This document shows, one piece after another, positions 38,373-47,162 of a stretch of DNA of 64,000 bases. The DNA is taken from positions 62,001 through 126,000 of the forward strand of contig NZ_BBME01000017.1 in the NCBI RefSeq assembly GCF_000971395.1. The letters run 5' to 3'. Positions within the stretch are counted from its first letter, which is position 1, and the number at the start of each line of letters is the position of its first letter. The translations under genes were made by a program, and so were the position numbers. The notes under the pieces were generated by a model that saw nothing but the letters and a program-made list of their open reading frames with translations, did not search any database and had not been told where the DNA came from. Source of the DNA: Demequina iriomotensis. GTDB taxonomy: Bacteria; Actinomycetota; Actinomycetes; Actinomycetales; Demequinaceae.

Positions 38373-39773
38373 TCACATCACCATCCAGCCGTTCGAGATC
38401 ACCACACCCAGGACGATGAGCCCGACGAGCGACAGCAGGTACACGAGCCAGCGGTAGCCGGCCTTGTGCGCCGCGATGACGATGCAGGCGACCGTGCCCG
38501 GGATGAGCGCGAGGCCGTACCGGCCGGTGGGGTTGGGGAAGTACTGCGGCACCGCCGTGCTGAGGTACGCCTGGATCTGCACCACGGTCGGATACAGCAG
38601 CGTCCCCGCGAGCACCATCCACCCGAGCGACCGCCGGGCCGGCTCCTTCGCGCAGGCGACGATCACCGCGAAGATCGCGCCGATGACGAGCACGTTGAGC
38701 AGGCGGGTCCACGACACCATGAGGGCGACGTTGAGCGGCTCCTGCAGGTAGTAGTCGGACGACAGGTTGAGGCCGTTGAAGGCCGTCTCGAGCCACTCGG
38801 AGCCCGGCAGACCCAGCACATCGCGCGTGTTGAGCCCCACGAGGGGGTTCTGCCAGTTCGGGTCGCCCCGTCCCCCCTGCCAGGCCTGCCACAGCGCGTA
38901 GGGCACGAGGATGGCGCCGGCCATCCCGCCGACGATCGCCGCATCGCGTGCTCGCGGGCGGCTGCGCGCCCAGTCGCGCACCATGCGGAAGGCGAGCAGC
39001 GCCCCGAGCGCGATGAACGGGATCGCCGCGATGGTCTTGGTCATGCCCGCGATGCCGGCGAGGACGGCCGCGAGCCGCCAGTCCGCATCGTCGTCGACGA
39101 AGATGCGCGCGGCGAGCCAGACCGCTGCCGCACCGATCACCACCGAGGCCGCGTCGGGGTTCACCGTGGTGACCGCGTGGAGCACGCGCGGGAAGGCGGG
39201 CAGCAGCAGCGGCGCGATGATCGCCGCGGCCGGGTCGACGCGCCACCGGCGCAGCGCCACGAACATCATCTGCATGCCGAGCCCGAGCCACAGGACGCCC
39301 AGCAGCCGCGCCGCGGTGAGGAAGTCCACCGACGGGAGCACGGCGGCGATCGCGCGCGCCGGCAGGCCGACCGCGACGTAGTACAGCGGCGGGTGCGAGA
39401 AGTTGTACTGCTGGCCCTCGTAGGGGAACTCCCACGCGTCGGCGTCCGCGCCGCATGCGGGGAGCGCGTAGCGCTCCTGCCCCACGCACGCCCACGTCTC
39501 GCGGATCTCCGGCGCGATGATCGCGCCCGCGTAGGGGATCTGGAAGTGCGAGGCCTGCCACGCGTAGTCGGCATGGGTCGGTTCGTCGATGCGTGACATC
39601 GCCGTGCCCGGCCCCAGCACCACCGGCACCACGATCGCCGTCGCGACCACCATGTAGAGCACCAGCACGGCGAGCCGCGAGCGCCGGGAGTCGCGGAACG
39701 ATGCCGCCCATTCCTCGGCGATCCCGAGCCACTCCGAGGGCAACGGAGCCCTCTTCGCGTGCGTGACGGACAA
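38373..39773 (-). CDS. DUF2142-like polytopic membrane protein (GT-C type)
   Basis: A 466-residue protein with about 11-12 membrane helices. The first outer loop has the acidic motif RIDEPTHADYAWQ and a later HPPLYYVAVGL, features of DUF2142/GT-C glycosyltransferase-like proteins that use polyprenyl-linked sugars. Such proteins act in glycan assembly at the outer face of the membrane. The start is a TTG behind AGGAG; no ATG or GTG fits better. It ends 20 bp before the M20 gene. Donor and acceptor unknown. Confidence 0.8.
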   Translation of the reverse strand: MSVTHAKRAPLPSEWLGIAEEWAASFRDSRRSRLAVLVLYMVVATAIVVPVVLGPGTAMSRIDEPTHADYAWQASHFQIPYAGAIIAPEIRETWACVGQERYALPACGADADAWEFPYEGQQYNFSHPPLYYVAVGLPARAIAAVLPSVDFLTAARLLGVLWLGLGMQMMFVALRRWRVDPAAAIIAPLLLPAFPRVLHAVTTVNPDAASVVIGAAAVWLAARIFVDDDADWRLAAVLAGIAGMTKTIAAIPFIALGALLAFRMVRDWARSRPRARDAAIVGGMAGAILVPYALWQAWQGGRGDPNWQNPLVGLNTRDVLGLPGSEWLETAFNGLNLSSDYYLQEPLNVALMVSWTRLLNVLVIGAIFAVIVACAKEPARRSLGWMVLAGTLLYPTVVQIQAYLSTAVPQYFPNPTGRYGLALIPGTVACIVIAAHKAGYRWLVYLLSLVGLIVLGVVISNGWMVM

Positions 39774-39819
39774 CGGCGCTCCTAGCGTGAGGGGATGGCG
39801 CCGGCGAGGCGCGATGCAC

Positions 39820-39849
39820 GCATCGTATCCGCGCTACCGGGGACGATGC
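39820..39849. repeat. Degenerate inverted 9-mer pair upstream of the DUF2142 gene
   Basis: GCATCGT (39820-39826) faces ACGATGC (39843-39849); the right arm is a perfect copy of the 9-mer at 39841-39849, the left arm carries an inserted base. It lies between the start of the membrane-protein gene and the tRNA terminator. Confidence 0.5.
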
Positions 39850-39895
39850 GCGGCGCGAGCGGTCCCAGGGTGTCGCGATCGGTGGCCGGGAACGC

Positions 39896-39927
39896 CGAAG
39901 GCCCCGACCTTGCGGTCGGGGCCTTCG
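39896..39927 (-). terminator. Terminator of tRNA-Leu
   Basis: A perfect 14-bp stem (CGAAGGCCCCGACC with its complement) and TTGC loop, 2 bp after the encoded CCA end. Confidence 0.9.
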
Positions 39928-39929
39928 TG

Positions 39930-40017
39930 TGGTGTCCGAGGGGGGACTTGAACCCCCACGCCCTATACGGGCACTAGCACCTCAAGCTAGCGCGTCTGCC
40001 AATTCCGCCACCCGGAC
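39930..40017 (-). tRNA. tRNA-Leu (anticodon GAG)
   Basis: A class II tRNA of 88 nt including an encoded CCA. Acceptor stem GTCCGGG pairs with CTCGGAC (one G-U). The anticodon stem GCTAG/CTAGC encloses the loop TTGAGGT, giving GAG for CTC/CTT leucine codons. A long variable arm follows, and the T-arm reads GGGGGTTCAAGTCCCCC. The -10-like TAAAGT lies at 40061-40066. Confidence 0.97.
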
Positions 40018-40060
40018 AGGTGGTCCGAGGTGCTCTTCCGAGCTCCTCAGCGCGAGAAGA

Positions 40061-40066
40061 ACTTTA
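40061..40066 (-). promoter_or_regulatory. Probable -10 element of tRNA-Leu
   Basis: TAAAGT, about 43 nt upstream of the mature tRNA 5' end, in an unusually AT-rich patch. No clear -35 was recognised. Confidence 0.45.
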
Positions 40067-40122
40067 GCACGGCATGGAGACGGCTCTTGACCACTTTCGC
40101 GTATGACGCCGTGATACCTCCG

Positions 40123-40266
40123 TCATGTGAAGATGCTGACGCCTCCCGGTCCCACCAGCAGCCCCACGACGATGAGGACGACGCCCCACAGGATCTGCTT
40201 CTGGAACAGGCGGATGATCCCCGCGACGACGAGGATCACGGCGAGGATCCACAGGATGAAGGCCAT
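40123..40266 (-). CDS. GPGG-motif small transmembrane protein (47 residues)
   Basis: A very short gene of 47 codons. Two hydrophobic helices (FILWILAVILVVAGIIRLF and ILWGVVLIVVGLLV) flank a short basic turn, and the chain ends with GPGGVSIFT, the hallmark of an actinobacterial family of GPGG-motif membrane miniproteins with unknown role. The ATG has AAAGGAAAG about seven nt upstream. It lies upstream of tRNA-Leu on the same strand. Confidence 0.85.
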   Translation of the reverse strand: MAFILWILAVILVVAGIIRLFQKQILWGVVLIVVGLLVGPGGVSIFT

Positions 40267-40431
40267 TGCTCTTTCCTTTCGATCGGACATGCGATGTCAG
40301 GTCATGCACTGGGGACAACCGTCGGCGACGCCCCAGGTATTCCGCGCCCCCTGCCCATGGTCGCTCAGATCCCGCGTTCCCGCGCGGCGACCCGGGGGAC
40401 CTTGGACCCTCGCGTGCGGAGGGTGCGGGCG

Positions 40432-40437
40432 TAGCGT
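40432..40437 (+). promoter_or_regulatory. -10 element of the small membrane protein gene
   Basis: TAGCGT, 43 nt before the ATG at 40481, so this transcript has a leader, with AGGAGG at 40441-40446 too far from the start to act as its ribosome site. Confidence 0.4.
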
Positions 40438-40480
40438 GAAAGGAGGTCCCCGGGGTCTGCACAGCGGCAGGGGGTGGACC

Positions 40481-40852
40481 ATGATCGCGTCGACCAGGGA
40501 CGTGCTCGCGACCTTCTTCGTCGCCGGTGCCGCGGCGCTCGCCTGGGCGCACGCGACCGCCGCGGATCTCCCCTTCACGGGATCGGCGCGGGCGACCGCG
40601 GCCCTGATCTTCGTCTTCGGCCTGGGCGCGTGCACCACGGGATCCGCCGACTCGTGGGAGCCCGAAAGGGGACGCCGGCGCTGGTATCACCGTGTGGGCG
40701 GAGCGCTCGGCCTCGTGGCTGTGGCCGCGCTCGTGTGGGCGCTGGCCACGGGCGCCACCGCCGCGGTGGTCGCTCTCGCTGCGGTGGTCGGCGTGACGTG
40801 GCTGATGGCGACCGTGCGGCATCTGGTCACGCCGGCGGCGCCTGCATCGTGA
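40481..40852 (+). CDS. Small polytopic membrane protein of unknown function
   Basis: A 123-residue protein with about four hydrophobic helices (DVLATFFVAGAAALAWAHA, ARATAALIFVFGLGACTTG, VGGALGLVAVAALVWALA and AVVALAAVVGVTWLMATV) and a charged central loop EPERGRRRWYHR. The layout resembles small DUF-type actinobacterial membrane proteins, but I cannot name the family. It is convergent with, and overlaps by 26 bp, the end of the TIR/KAP gene. Confidence 0.7.
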   Translation: MIASTRDVLATFFVAGAAALAWAHATAADLPFTGSARATAALIFVFGLGACTTGSADSWEPERGRRRWYHRVGGALGLVAVAALVWALATGATAAVVALAAVVGVTWLMATVRHLVTPAAPAS

Positions 40853-43724
40853 CGCCCGCCGTGTGGAAGGCGTACCGGCGCACGGTGCCCAGCCAGCGAC
40901 CGGCGTCGGCGCACGTCAGGCGCCCGCCGCCCGCCGCCTCCACCAGTCCGCGAGGGCCGTCCGCGAGGTCGTGAGCGATGGCCGCGAGCGTCACGGCGTC
41001 GCCTCCCGCCTCGATGCGCGCGAACAGCGCGCCCGCGTGCTCCGGCAGCGCCACCTGAGCGGCGAGCAGCAGCACCAGGCATCCGCGCTCGGAGTCGGAC
41101 GAGTCGGTGCCGCTCGGGTCGGCCGTCGCACGAATGAGCCGGTAGAGGTTCACCAGGCGCACGGCGTTGCGAGGCGAGCCGAGGTGGCGCATCACGGTGG
41201 CGAGCGCCTCGACCTCGCGCCGTGTGAGCTGCAAGGCGCGCGCCGCGAGCTCCGGCGCGGGGACGCGCGGCACCGCGTCCACGCCCGCCCGCCTGGGGCG
41301 CCGCGTAGGCGCCGCGGACGGTGCCTTGCGCGCCGCCTCGCCCCCTCCATCGTCCCGCCTCCGCTCCTCGGGAGGAGTGCCGTAGTCCTCCCCGGCGCCG
41401 GTGGCGGGCTCGCCCTCGGCGACGAGCGGCCCCACGAGGTCCCGCACGAAGACGTCGTAGTCGTCGACCGCACGGAAGTCAGGGATCCGGTAGGCGATCT
41501 GGAAGATCTTCTCGAGGTACTCGACGGTGGTCGCGGCCGCGGCGGCCTCGCCCGCGCGCGCGAACTGGTCGGGGAACTGGCGCACGAGCGAGCGTTCGAG
41601 CCAGCGCGGATCGACCGCCACGATCACCACGAACGAGGACTCGGCGAGCAGTAGGTGGACGGTCTCGAGCACCTCGATCACGCGGTCCGGCCGGCACCGG
41701 TCGAGATCGTCGACGTAGAGCACGATGCGCTCGGTGCCCGGCACGCGGGCGAGCGAGCGGAAGAGCCGCCGCAGCTGATCCTGCGCCACCGCGTGCAGGC
41801 CCAACCGGTCCACGAGCGCGGCATCGCCGATGAACTCGCGCGCGAGCTCGACCGCGGATGCGGTAGCGAGCCTCTCGCGCCGCAGCTCGAGGGCCGTGAG
41901 CTCGGCATCCATCGCCGCCAGGCGTCGGTCGCGCGCCTCCTTGACCTCACCGACGCGGCGCAGCGCGGCACGCACGGGCGCGGCGAATGCGAGCGCGCCC
42001 ACCACCCCGGCCGCGGCCTGCGCGAGGGGTTGCGTGAGGCCGGAGACGATCGCCCACGTCGCGGCGGCGGCCACGACGAGCGCGCCGGCGACGAGCGCGG
42101 CGCGCTCGCGCGCCCGGAGCACCCGCCAGCGGCTCGCGAACGCCTTCGCGCCCGTGACCTCGGTGCCCAAGGTCGCGAGGTCGAGGGACTTGAGGTGCTC
42201 GTTGCCGGCGAGGATGTGCGCGACCTCGGGCAGGACGCGCACCGCCGGGTCCTTGACGATGTCGTCCCGTTCGCGCTGGAGCTCGGCGATGCGCCTGTCG
42301 ACGTCGTGGACGATGGGCCGCGCGAGTCCGTCGACGTCGGCGAGCTCGACCCAGAGCGCGTGAAGCAGGCTCGCGAGGAGATCCGTCTCGGCGTAGTGCC
42401 ACGCGTTGAACGTCACCTGACGGATGCGCGACACGAAGCCGGGGCGTCCCTCGTAGCCCCGCACCGAGGACTCGAGCTGACGCATGAAGGAGGACTTGCC
42501 GGCCCCCCACTCGCCGAACACGGCGACCGCGAGCGGCGGCGTGCACTCCTGCGAGGCGAGCAGCGCGGCCATGGCCTCCACGTCGGCACGCGAGCGCCCG
42601 AGGGTGTCGGTGGCGTTCGGCGCGTCCGCGGCGAAGCCGGCGGTCACGGGTCCGGTCGCCGGCGCGTCCGCCGCGGTGGTCGCGGTCGCGGTCGCACGAG
42701 CCTTGCCTGACCCGACGCTCAGCACCCGCGCCCAGGCGACGAGGTCCTCGCGGTGCGGCTTGTCGAGCAGCGCCTGGTACAGCACGGTCCGCAGGTCCGC
42801 CTCGACCCCGAACGCCGCGAGCACGTCCCTCGAGAGCGCATCGTCCCTCACCGCGACGGCCGCAAGATGATGCGACCACAGCTCCTGACCGCGCACCTCG
42901 CGACGGACGGAGTCCGCTTCCGCGACGACGTGCGCGACGAGCGGATCCGTCGCCGCGACGTTCGCGCGGCTCTCGACGTCGTCGATCGTCACGCCGAACT
43001 GCTCGGGCATCGCGCGCCACCGGCTGGGCGAGCCCGCCGCCTCGTGCAGGGCGTACGTGATCCCCTCGGGCAGCCTGCGGCGGTCGAGCCGCGTGACGGA
43101 GGGCCGCACGATGGCGGCGAGCAGCAGGTGCAGCCGATCGACCGCGGGATCACCGCGCGTCCGTGCGATCTGCGCGGCGATCGCGAGCAGCTCGAGCGCG
43201 CCGGGCCGCACCGCGATGGCGTCCGGCAGCGGAGGGGCCATCACGGGTGGCTCCGCGTCACGCGCGTCCATCTGCGTCTCGAGCTCGTCGAGGATCCCCG
43301 AGAGCGTCTCCGACGAGGCCTCCGCGGGCGAGGCGGCGAGCTCGTGGAGGCGGGTGACCAGGCGACCGATCCCCTGGGGATCGGAACCGTCGAGCCAGCC
43401 CCTGAGGTCGACAGGATCGCTGGCGCGCAGGCTGGCCGGGAGCTCCGCCCCGTCGCCGAGGAGCGCGACCAGCCCGTGCCCCGAGGCCAGCGCGATGCGG
43501 GCCTCCATGAGGAGCCGGTCATCGAGCTCGGCCATGATCGACCACAGCACGAGGTCGATGGGACCGTCGGCGTCCGCGGAGGAATCCGGCGGCTCGGGCG
43601 ACTCGTGATCGGGGCGCGTGCGTGCCCGGATTCCCACGTCCTCGAGCGCCTGCATGACCCGCTCAGCGTCGAGGTCGTCCCCTCGCGCGAAGCGCAACGT
43701 CACCGTGATCGGGCCGGCGGCCAT
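40827..43724 (-). CDS. TIR-like / Clp-N-like / KAP P-loop NTPase, membrane-anchored
   Basis: A 965-residue multidomain protein. Residues about 5-130 resemble a TIR domain: LVLWSIMAELDDRLLMEARIA has the Ser/Trp then Glu-x-x-x-Ala pattern of NAD-cleaving TIRs, followed by LVALLGDGAELPASL and GIGRLVTRLHEL. About 170-320 resemble two Clp-N repeats (DRLHLLLAAI and LWSHHLAAVAVRDD...FGVEADLRTVL). From 378 the chain is a KAP NTPase: Walker A GEWGAGKS (404-411), VTFNAWHYAETDLLASLLH, two membrane helices at 543-587, Walker B IVLYVDDLDRCRPDR (667 on). KAP NTPases and TIR effectors occur in phage-defence proteins. The gene lies 63 bp after dnaE2 of the SOS mutasome. Function inferred. Composition is native. 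Confidence 0.75.
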   Translation of the reverse strand: MAAGPITVTLRFARGDDLDAERVMQALEDVGIRARTRPDHESPEPPDSSADADGPIDLVLWSIMAELDDRLLMEARIALASGHGLVALLGDGAELPASLRASDPVDLRGWLDGSDPQGIGRLVTRLHELAASPAEASSETLSGILDELETQMDARDAEPPVMAPPLPDAIAVRPGALELLAIAAQIARTRGDPAVDRLHLLLAAIVRPSVTRLDRRRLPEGITYALHEAAGSPSRWRAMPEQFGVTIDDVESRANVAATDPLVAHVVAEADSVRREVRGQELWSHHLAAVAVRDDALSRDVLAAFGVEADLRTVLYQALLDKPHREDLVAWARVLSVGSGKARATATATTAADAPATGPVTAGFAADAPNATDTLGRSRADVEAMAALLASQECTPPLAVAVFGEWGAGKSSFMRQLESSVRGYEGRPGFVSRIRQVTFNAWHYAETDLLASLLHALWVELADVDGLARPIVHDVDRRIAELQRERDDIVKDPAVRVLPEVAHILAGNEHLKSLDLATLGTEVTGAKAFASRWRVLRARERAALVAGALVVAAAATWAIVSGLTQPLAQAAAGVVGALAFAAPVRAALRRVGEVKEARDRRLAAMDAELTALELRRERLATASAVELAREFIGDAALVDRLGLHAVAQDQLRRLFRSLARVPGTERIVLYVDDLDRCRPDRVIEVLETVHLLLAESSFVVIVAVDPRWLERSLVRQFPDQFARAGEAAAAATTVEYLEKIFQIAYRIPDFRAVDDYDVFVRDLVGPLVAEGEPATGAGEDYGTPPEERRRDDGGGEAARKAPSAAPTRRPRRAGVDAVPRVPAPELAARALQLTRREVEALATVMRHLGSPRNAVRLVNLYRLIRATADPSGTDSSDSERGCLVLLLAAQVALPEHAGALFARIEAGGDAVTLAAIAHDLADGPRGLVEAAGGGRLTCADAGRWLGTVRRYAFHTAGVTMQAPPA

Positions 43725-43787
43725 AGTGCATTGTCACCACGGCGCCGCTCGAACGTCCAGGCATGAGGCGGTGTCGGGGGCTGCGGC

Positions 43788-46700
43788 TCACCGGAAGTCC
43801 CGCGAGCGCGACGGCACCTTGAGGGACATCGGCGACAGGTGCTCGGCGACCAGGTTGGTCGCGTTGTCCGCGCGCTCGATCCGGCCGCGGATGATGAGCG
43901 CGGGCGAGCGACGCGCGACCGCCTGGAACCTCTTCCACACGCCGACCGAGCAGATGACGTTGAGGAAGCCCGTCTCGTCCTCGAGCGAGATGAAGGTGAC
44001 GCCGCGCGCGGTGCCCGGCCGCTGACGATGCGTCACCACCCCCGCGACGGTGACGCGGCGCTCCGCCTCGTGGGTGAGCACGTCCGCGACCCGCAGCACG
44101 CCCGCCTTGTCGAGCCCCTCGCGGACGAACATGGTCGGATAGCCCTCGACCGACACCCCCGAGGCCCACACGTCGGCCACGGCCTCCTCGACCAGGCTCA
44201 TGCCCGGCAGCGTGGGCGCCTGCGCGCCCGGCACGGTGCCGGGCAACGTGTCGGGTCCCTCGCGCGACAGCACGCCCGAGGCCCACAGCGCCTCGCGGCG
44301 CGTGACGCCGAGCGCCTCGAGCGCCCCTGCCGTGGCCAGCGCCTCCCACTGCGCCGTCGACAGCCCCTTCTCCGGGGCGAGGCCGGCCTTGCCGAAGACG
44401 CCCGTGGGCCGGATGCGCACCCGCCGGGCCATGTCGTGCAGGTCCGCGAACGGGCGCTCGGCGCGCGCGGCGACGATGGCCGCCGCCGCATCGTCCCCGA
44501 GGCCGCGCACCGCGCCGAGGCCCATGCGCACCCCGAGGAGCGGGTCCACCCTCACCAGCTGTGCCATCTCCTCGCGCCGCTCCCCCGGCGCCTCGAACGG
44601 CCGCTCGAGCTCCTCGACGCGCGCGAGCGCCTCGGAGCGGACCACGCAGGGACGCAGGATCGCCTGCCCGTGGCGTCGCGCATCGGCGGCGAGCGACTGC
44701 GGCGAGTAGAAGCCCATGGGCTGCGCCGCGAGCAGGCCGGCGTAGAACGCGGCCGGCCGGTGGACCTTGAGCCAGCTCGACGCGTAGACCAGGTAGGCGA
44801 ACGAGAACGAGTGCGACTCCGGGAAGCCGAAGTCCGAGAACGCCTTGAGCTTGTCGAAGATCTGGTGAGCGACGTCGGCGGTGATGCCGCGCTCGTTCGC
44901 ACCCACCATGAAGCGGGCCCGCAACGCCTCCATGCGCTCGGGGCTGCGCTTGGAGCCCATGGCGCGGCGCAGCTGGTCCGCGAGGGCGCCGTCGAAGCCC
45001 GCGGTGTCCATCGCCATCTGCATGAGCTGCTCCTGGAACAGCGGCACCCCGAGCGTCTTGCCCAGCGACTTCTCCAGCAGGGGATGGAGGTAGGTGACCT
45101 CCTCCCGCCCGCGGGCCCGGTTGATGTACGGATGCACCGAGCCTCCCTGGATGGGTCCGGGCCGGATGAGCGCGACCTCCACGACGATGTCGTAGAACTT
45201 CTGCGGCCGCAGGCGCGGCAGGGTCGCCATCTGGGCGCGCGACTCGACCTGGAACACACCCACCGTGTCGGCGGCGCACAGCAGCTCGTACACCGCGGGG
45301 TCCTCCTGCGGCAGGGAGTGCAGGCCCAGGTCCTCGCCGCGCACCTCATGCATGTACCGGAACGCGTACTTGAGCGCCGAGAGCATGCCCAGGCCCAGCA
45401 GGTCGAACTTCACCAGGCCCGCGTCGGCGCAGTCGTCCTTGTCCCACTGCAGGACGGTGCGCCCGGGCATGCGCGCCCACTCGACCGGGCACACGTCGAT
45501 GACCGGCCTGTCGCACAGCACCATGCCTCCCGGGTGGATGCCCAGGTGGCGGGGCAGGCGCATGAGGCGGTCCGCGAGGTCGAGCACGGTGGAGGGGATG
45601 TGCTCGAGATCCTGCGTCGGCGGCGGCTCCGGCCACATCGCGTCGCGCTGCTGGGCCGCCCACTCCTCCTGCTTCTCGGCGGGCACGCGCAGCGCGCTCC
45701 ACCGGTCGATCGACTTGGACCACGCGTCCTGCTGGCCCACGTCGAAGCCGAGCGCTCGCGCCGCGTCCCGCACCGCGGAGCGCGGCCGGTACTGGATGAC
45801 GTTCGCCACCATCGCCGCGTTGATGCGGCCGTGGCGCTGGAAGACGTACTGGATGACCTCCTCGCGGCGGTCGGACTCGATGTCGACGTCGATGTCCGGC
45901 GGCCCGTCGCGCTCGGGCGCGAGGAAGCGCTCGAACAGCAGACCGTGCGTGACGGCGTCCACCGCGGTGACCCCGAGCGCGAAGCACACGGCGCTGTTGG
46001 CCGCGGAGCCGCGCCCCTGGCACAGGATGTCCGCGCGACGGCAGAACGCCACGATGTCCTGGACGATGAGGAAGTAGCCGGGGAAGTCGAGCGCCTCGAT
46101 CACCGCGAGTTCGTGCTCGATCTGTCTCCACGCCCCCGGCACCCGCTCGGCGTCGGGCGGGCCGTAGCGCTCCCGCGCACCCCGGTAGGTGAGCTCGCGC
46201 AGCCAGGTCGCCTCGGTGTGGCCGGCCGGGACGGGGTACGGAGGCAGGTGCGGCGCCACCAGGTCGAGGTCGAACGCGCACTCGGCGGCGAGGCGTGCCG
46301 CGGTGGTGACGGCCTGCGGGTGACGCCGATGCCGGAAGGCCATCTCCCCCGCGCTGCGCAGGTGCTGGCCCGGGGATCCCGGCAGCCACCCGTCCATGTC
46401 GTCGAGCGAGGACCGCGCCCGCACGGCGGCGAGGGCGCCCGCGAGGTCGGCGTCGCGCGGGGTCGCGTAGTGCGCGTTGGTGGTCGCCACGAGGGGCAGC
46501 GAGGCCTCGAAGGCGAGGTCGGCCAGCGCGGCGTTGATCTCGGAGTCGTACGGCGAGCCGGTATCGGTGATCTCGACGGCCACGCCCTCGCGCCCGAACA
46601 GCGCGACCAGCCGATCGAGCTCGGCCGTCGCCGCCGCATAGCCCTCGCGCGAGACCCCTCCGCCGAGCGCGGCGCCGCCGGGCCCGACCAGCGCGGAGCG

Positions 46701-47162
46701 GACCGCCCCCTTGCGGCAGCCGGTCAGCACCAGCAGGTCCCCGCCGCCCGCCTCGGCGAGCGTCTCGAGCGTGTAACGGGCCAGCCCCTTCTCGCCGGTC
46801 GCGAGATGAGCCATCCCGATCGCGTGGCTGAGCCGGGAGTAGCCGCGCGCGCCGCGCGCCAGCACGACCAGGTGCGAGGCGCGCGGGTCGGGCACGCCGG
46901 TGGGCGGGTCGAGCACCGGCCGCCCGCCGGGCCCGTCCACCGCGAGGCTCAGCTCGGCACCGAACACGGTGGGGAGCCCGATCTCCCGTGCCGCGCCGGC
47001 GAAGCGCACCGCGCCGTAGAGGCCGTCATGATCGGTGATCGCGAGCGCGGTCAGTCCCAGCCGCCCGGCCTCCGCGGCCATCTCCTCCGGCTGGCTCGCG
47101 CCGTCGAGGAAGCTGAACGCGCTGTGGGCGTGCAGCTCCGCGTACTCCGGGAGGTCAGTCAT
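43788..47162 (-). CDS. dnaE2: Error-prone DNA polymerase III alpha subunit
   Basis: Translesion polymerase of the SOS mutasome, 1124 residues. N-terminal PHP domain (YAELHAHSAFSFLDGAS, AITDHDGLYG), palm with catalytic acids in PPDIDVDIESDRREEVI, fingers, tandem HhH and C-terminal OB fold (GVTFISLEDETGFLN). It lacks the long C-terminal tau-binding part of replicative DnaE. It overlaps imuB by 8 nt. Mutagenic repair after UV damage requires ImuA and ImuB, encoded just upstream. Confidence 0.96.
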   Translation of the reverse strand: MTDLPEYAELHAHSAFSFLDGASQPEEMAAEAGRLGLTALAITDHDGLYGAVRFAGAAREIGLPTVFGAELSLAVDGPGGRPVLDPPTGVPDPRASHLVVLARGARGYSRLSHAIGMAHLATGEKGLARYTLETLAEAGGGDLLVLTGCRKGAVRSALVGPGGAALGGGVSREGYAAATAELDRLVALFGREGVAVEITDTGSPYDSEINAALADLAFEASLPLVATTNAHYATPRDADLAGALAAVRARSSLDDMDGWLPGSPGQHLRSAGEMAFRHRRHPQAVTTAARLAAECAFDLDLVAPHLPPYPVPAGHTEATWLRELTYRGARERYGPPDAERVPGAWRQIEHELAVIEALDFPGYFLIVQDIVAFCRRADILCQGRGSAANSAVCFALGVTAVDAVTHGLLFERFLAPERDGPPDIDVDIESDRREEVIQYVFQRHGRINAAMVANVIQYRPRSAVRDAARALGFDVGQQDAWSKSIDRWSALRVPAEKQEEWAAQQRDAMWPEPPPTQDLEHIPSTVLDLADRLMRLPRHLGIHPGGMVLCDRPVIDVCPVEWARMPGRTVLQWDKDDCADAGLVKFDLLGLGMLSALKYAFRYMHEVRGEDLGLHSLPQEDPAVYELLCAADTVGVFQVESRAQMATLPRLRPQKFYDIVVEVALIRPGPIQGGSVHPYINRARGREEVTYLHPLLEKSLGKTLGVPLFQEQLMQMAMDTAGFDGALADQLRRAMGSKRSPERMEALRARFMVGANERGITADVAHQIFDKLKAFSDFGFPESHSFSFAYLVYASSWLKVHRPAAFYAGLLAAQPMGFYSPQSLAADARRHGQAILRPCVVRSEALARVEELERPFEAPGERREEMAQLVRVDPLLGVRMGLGAVRGLGDDAAAAIVAARAERPFADLHDMARRVRIRPTGVFGKAGLAPEKGLSTAQWEALATAGALEALGVTRREALWASGVLSREGPDTLPGTVPGAQAPTLPGMSLVEEAVADVWASGVSVEGYPTMFVREGLDKAGVLRVADVLTHEAERRVTVAGVVTHRQRPGTARGVTFISLEDETGFLNVICSVGVWKRFQAVARRSPALIIRGRIERADNATNLVAEHLSPMSLKVPSRSRDFR

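Noticed and set aside
40441..40446. AGGAGG as a ribosome site
   Set aside because: It lies more than 30 nt from the ATG at 40481 and no other start codon in a good frame follows closely.
40474..40974. 166-codon plus-strand open frame
   Set aside because: Overlaps the small membrane protein in another frame; Arg/Gly/His-rich with no hydrophobic or domain pattern.
40481..43724. A multi-gene defence island around the TIR/KAP gene
   Set aside because: The flanking genes are a small membrane protein and the SOS mutasome; no restriction, toxin-antitoxin or other defence gene is adjacent, so any defence role would be single-gene.
43749..43754. TCGAAC half-site upstream of the TIR/KAP gene
   Set aside because: The second half GTTCGA is missing at the required spacing, so it is not a LexA box; any SOS control would come from the imuA promoter.
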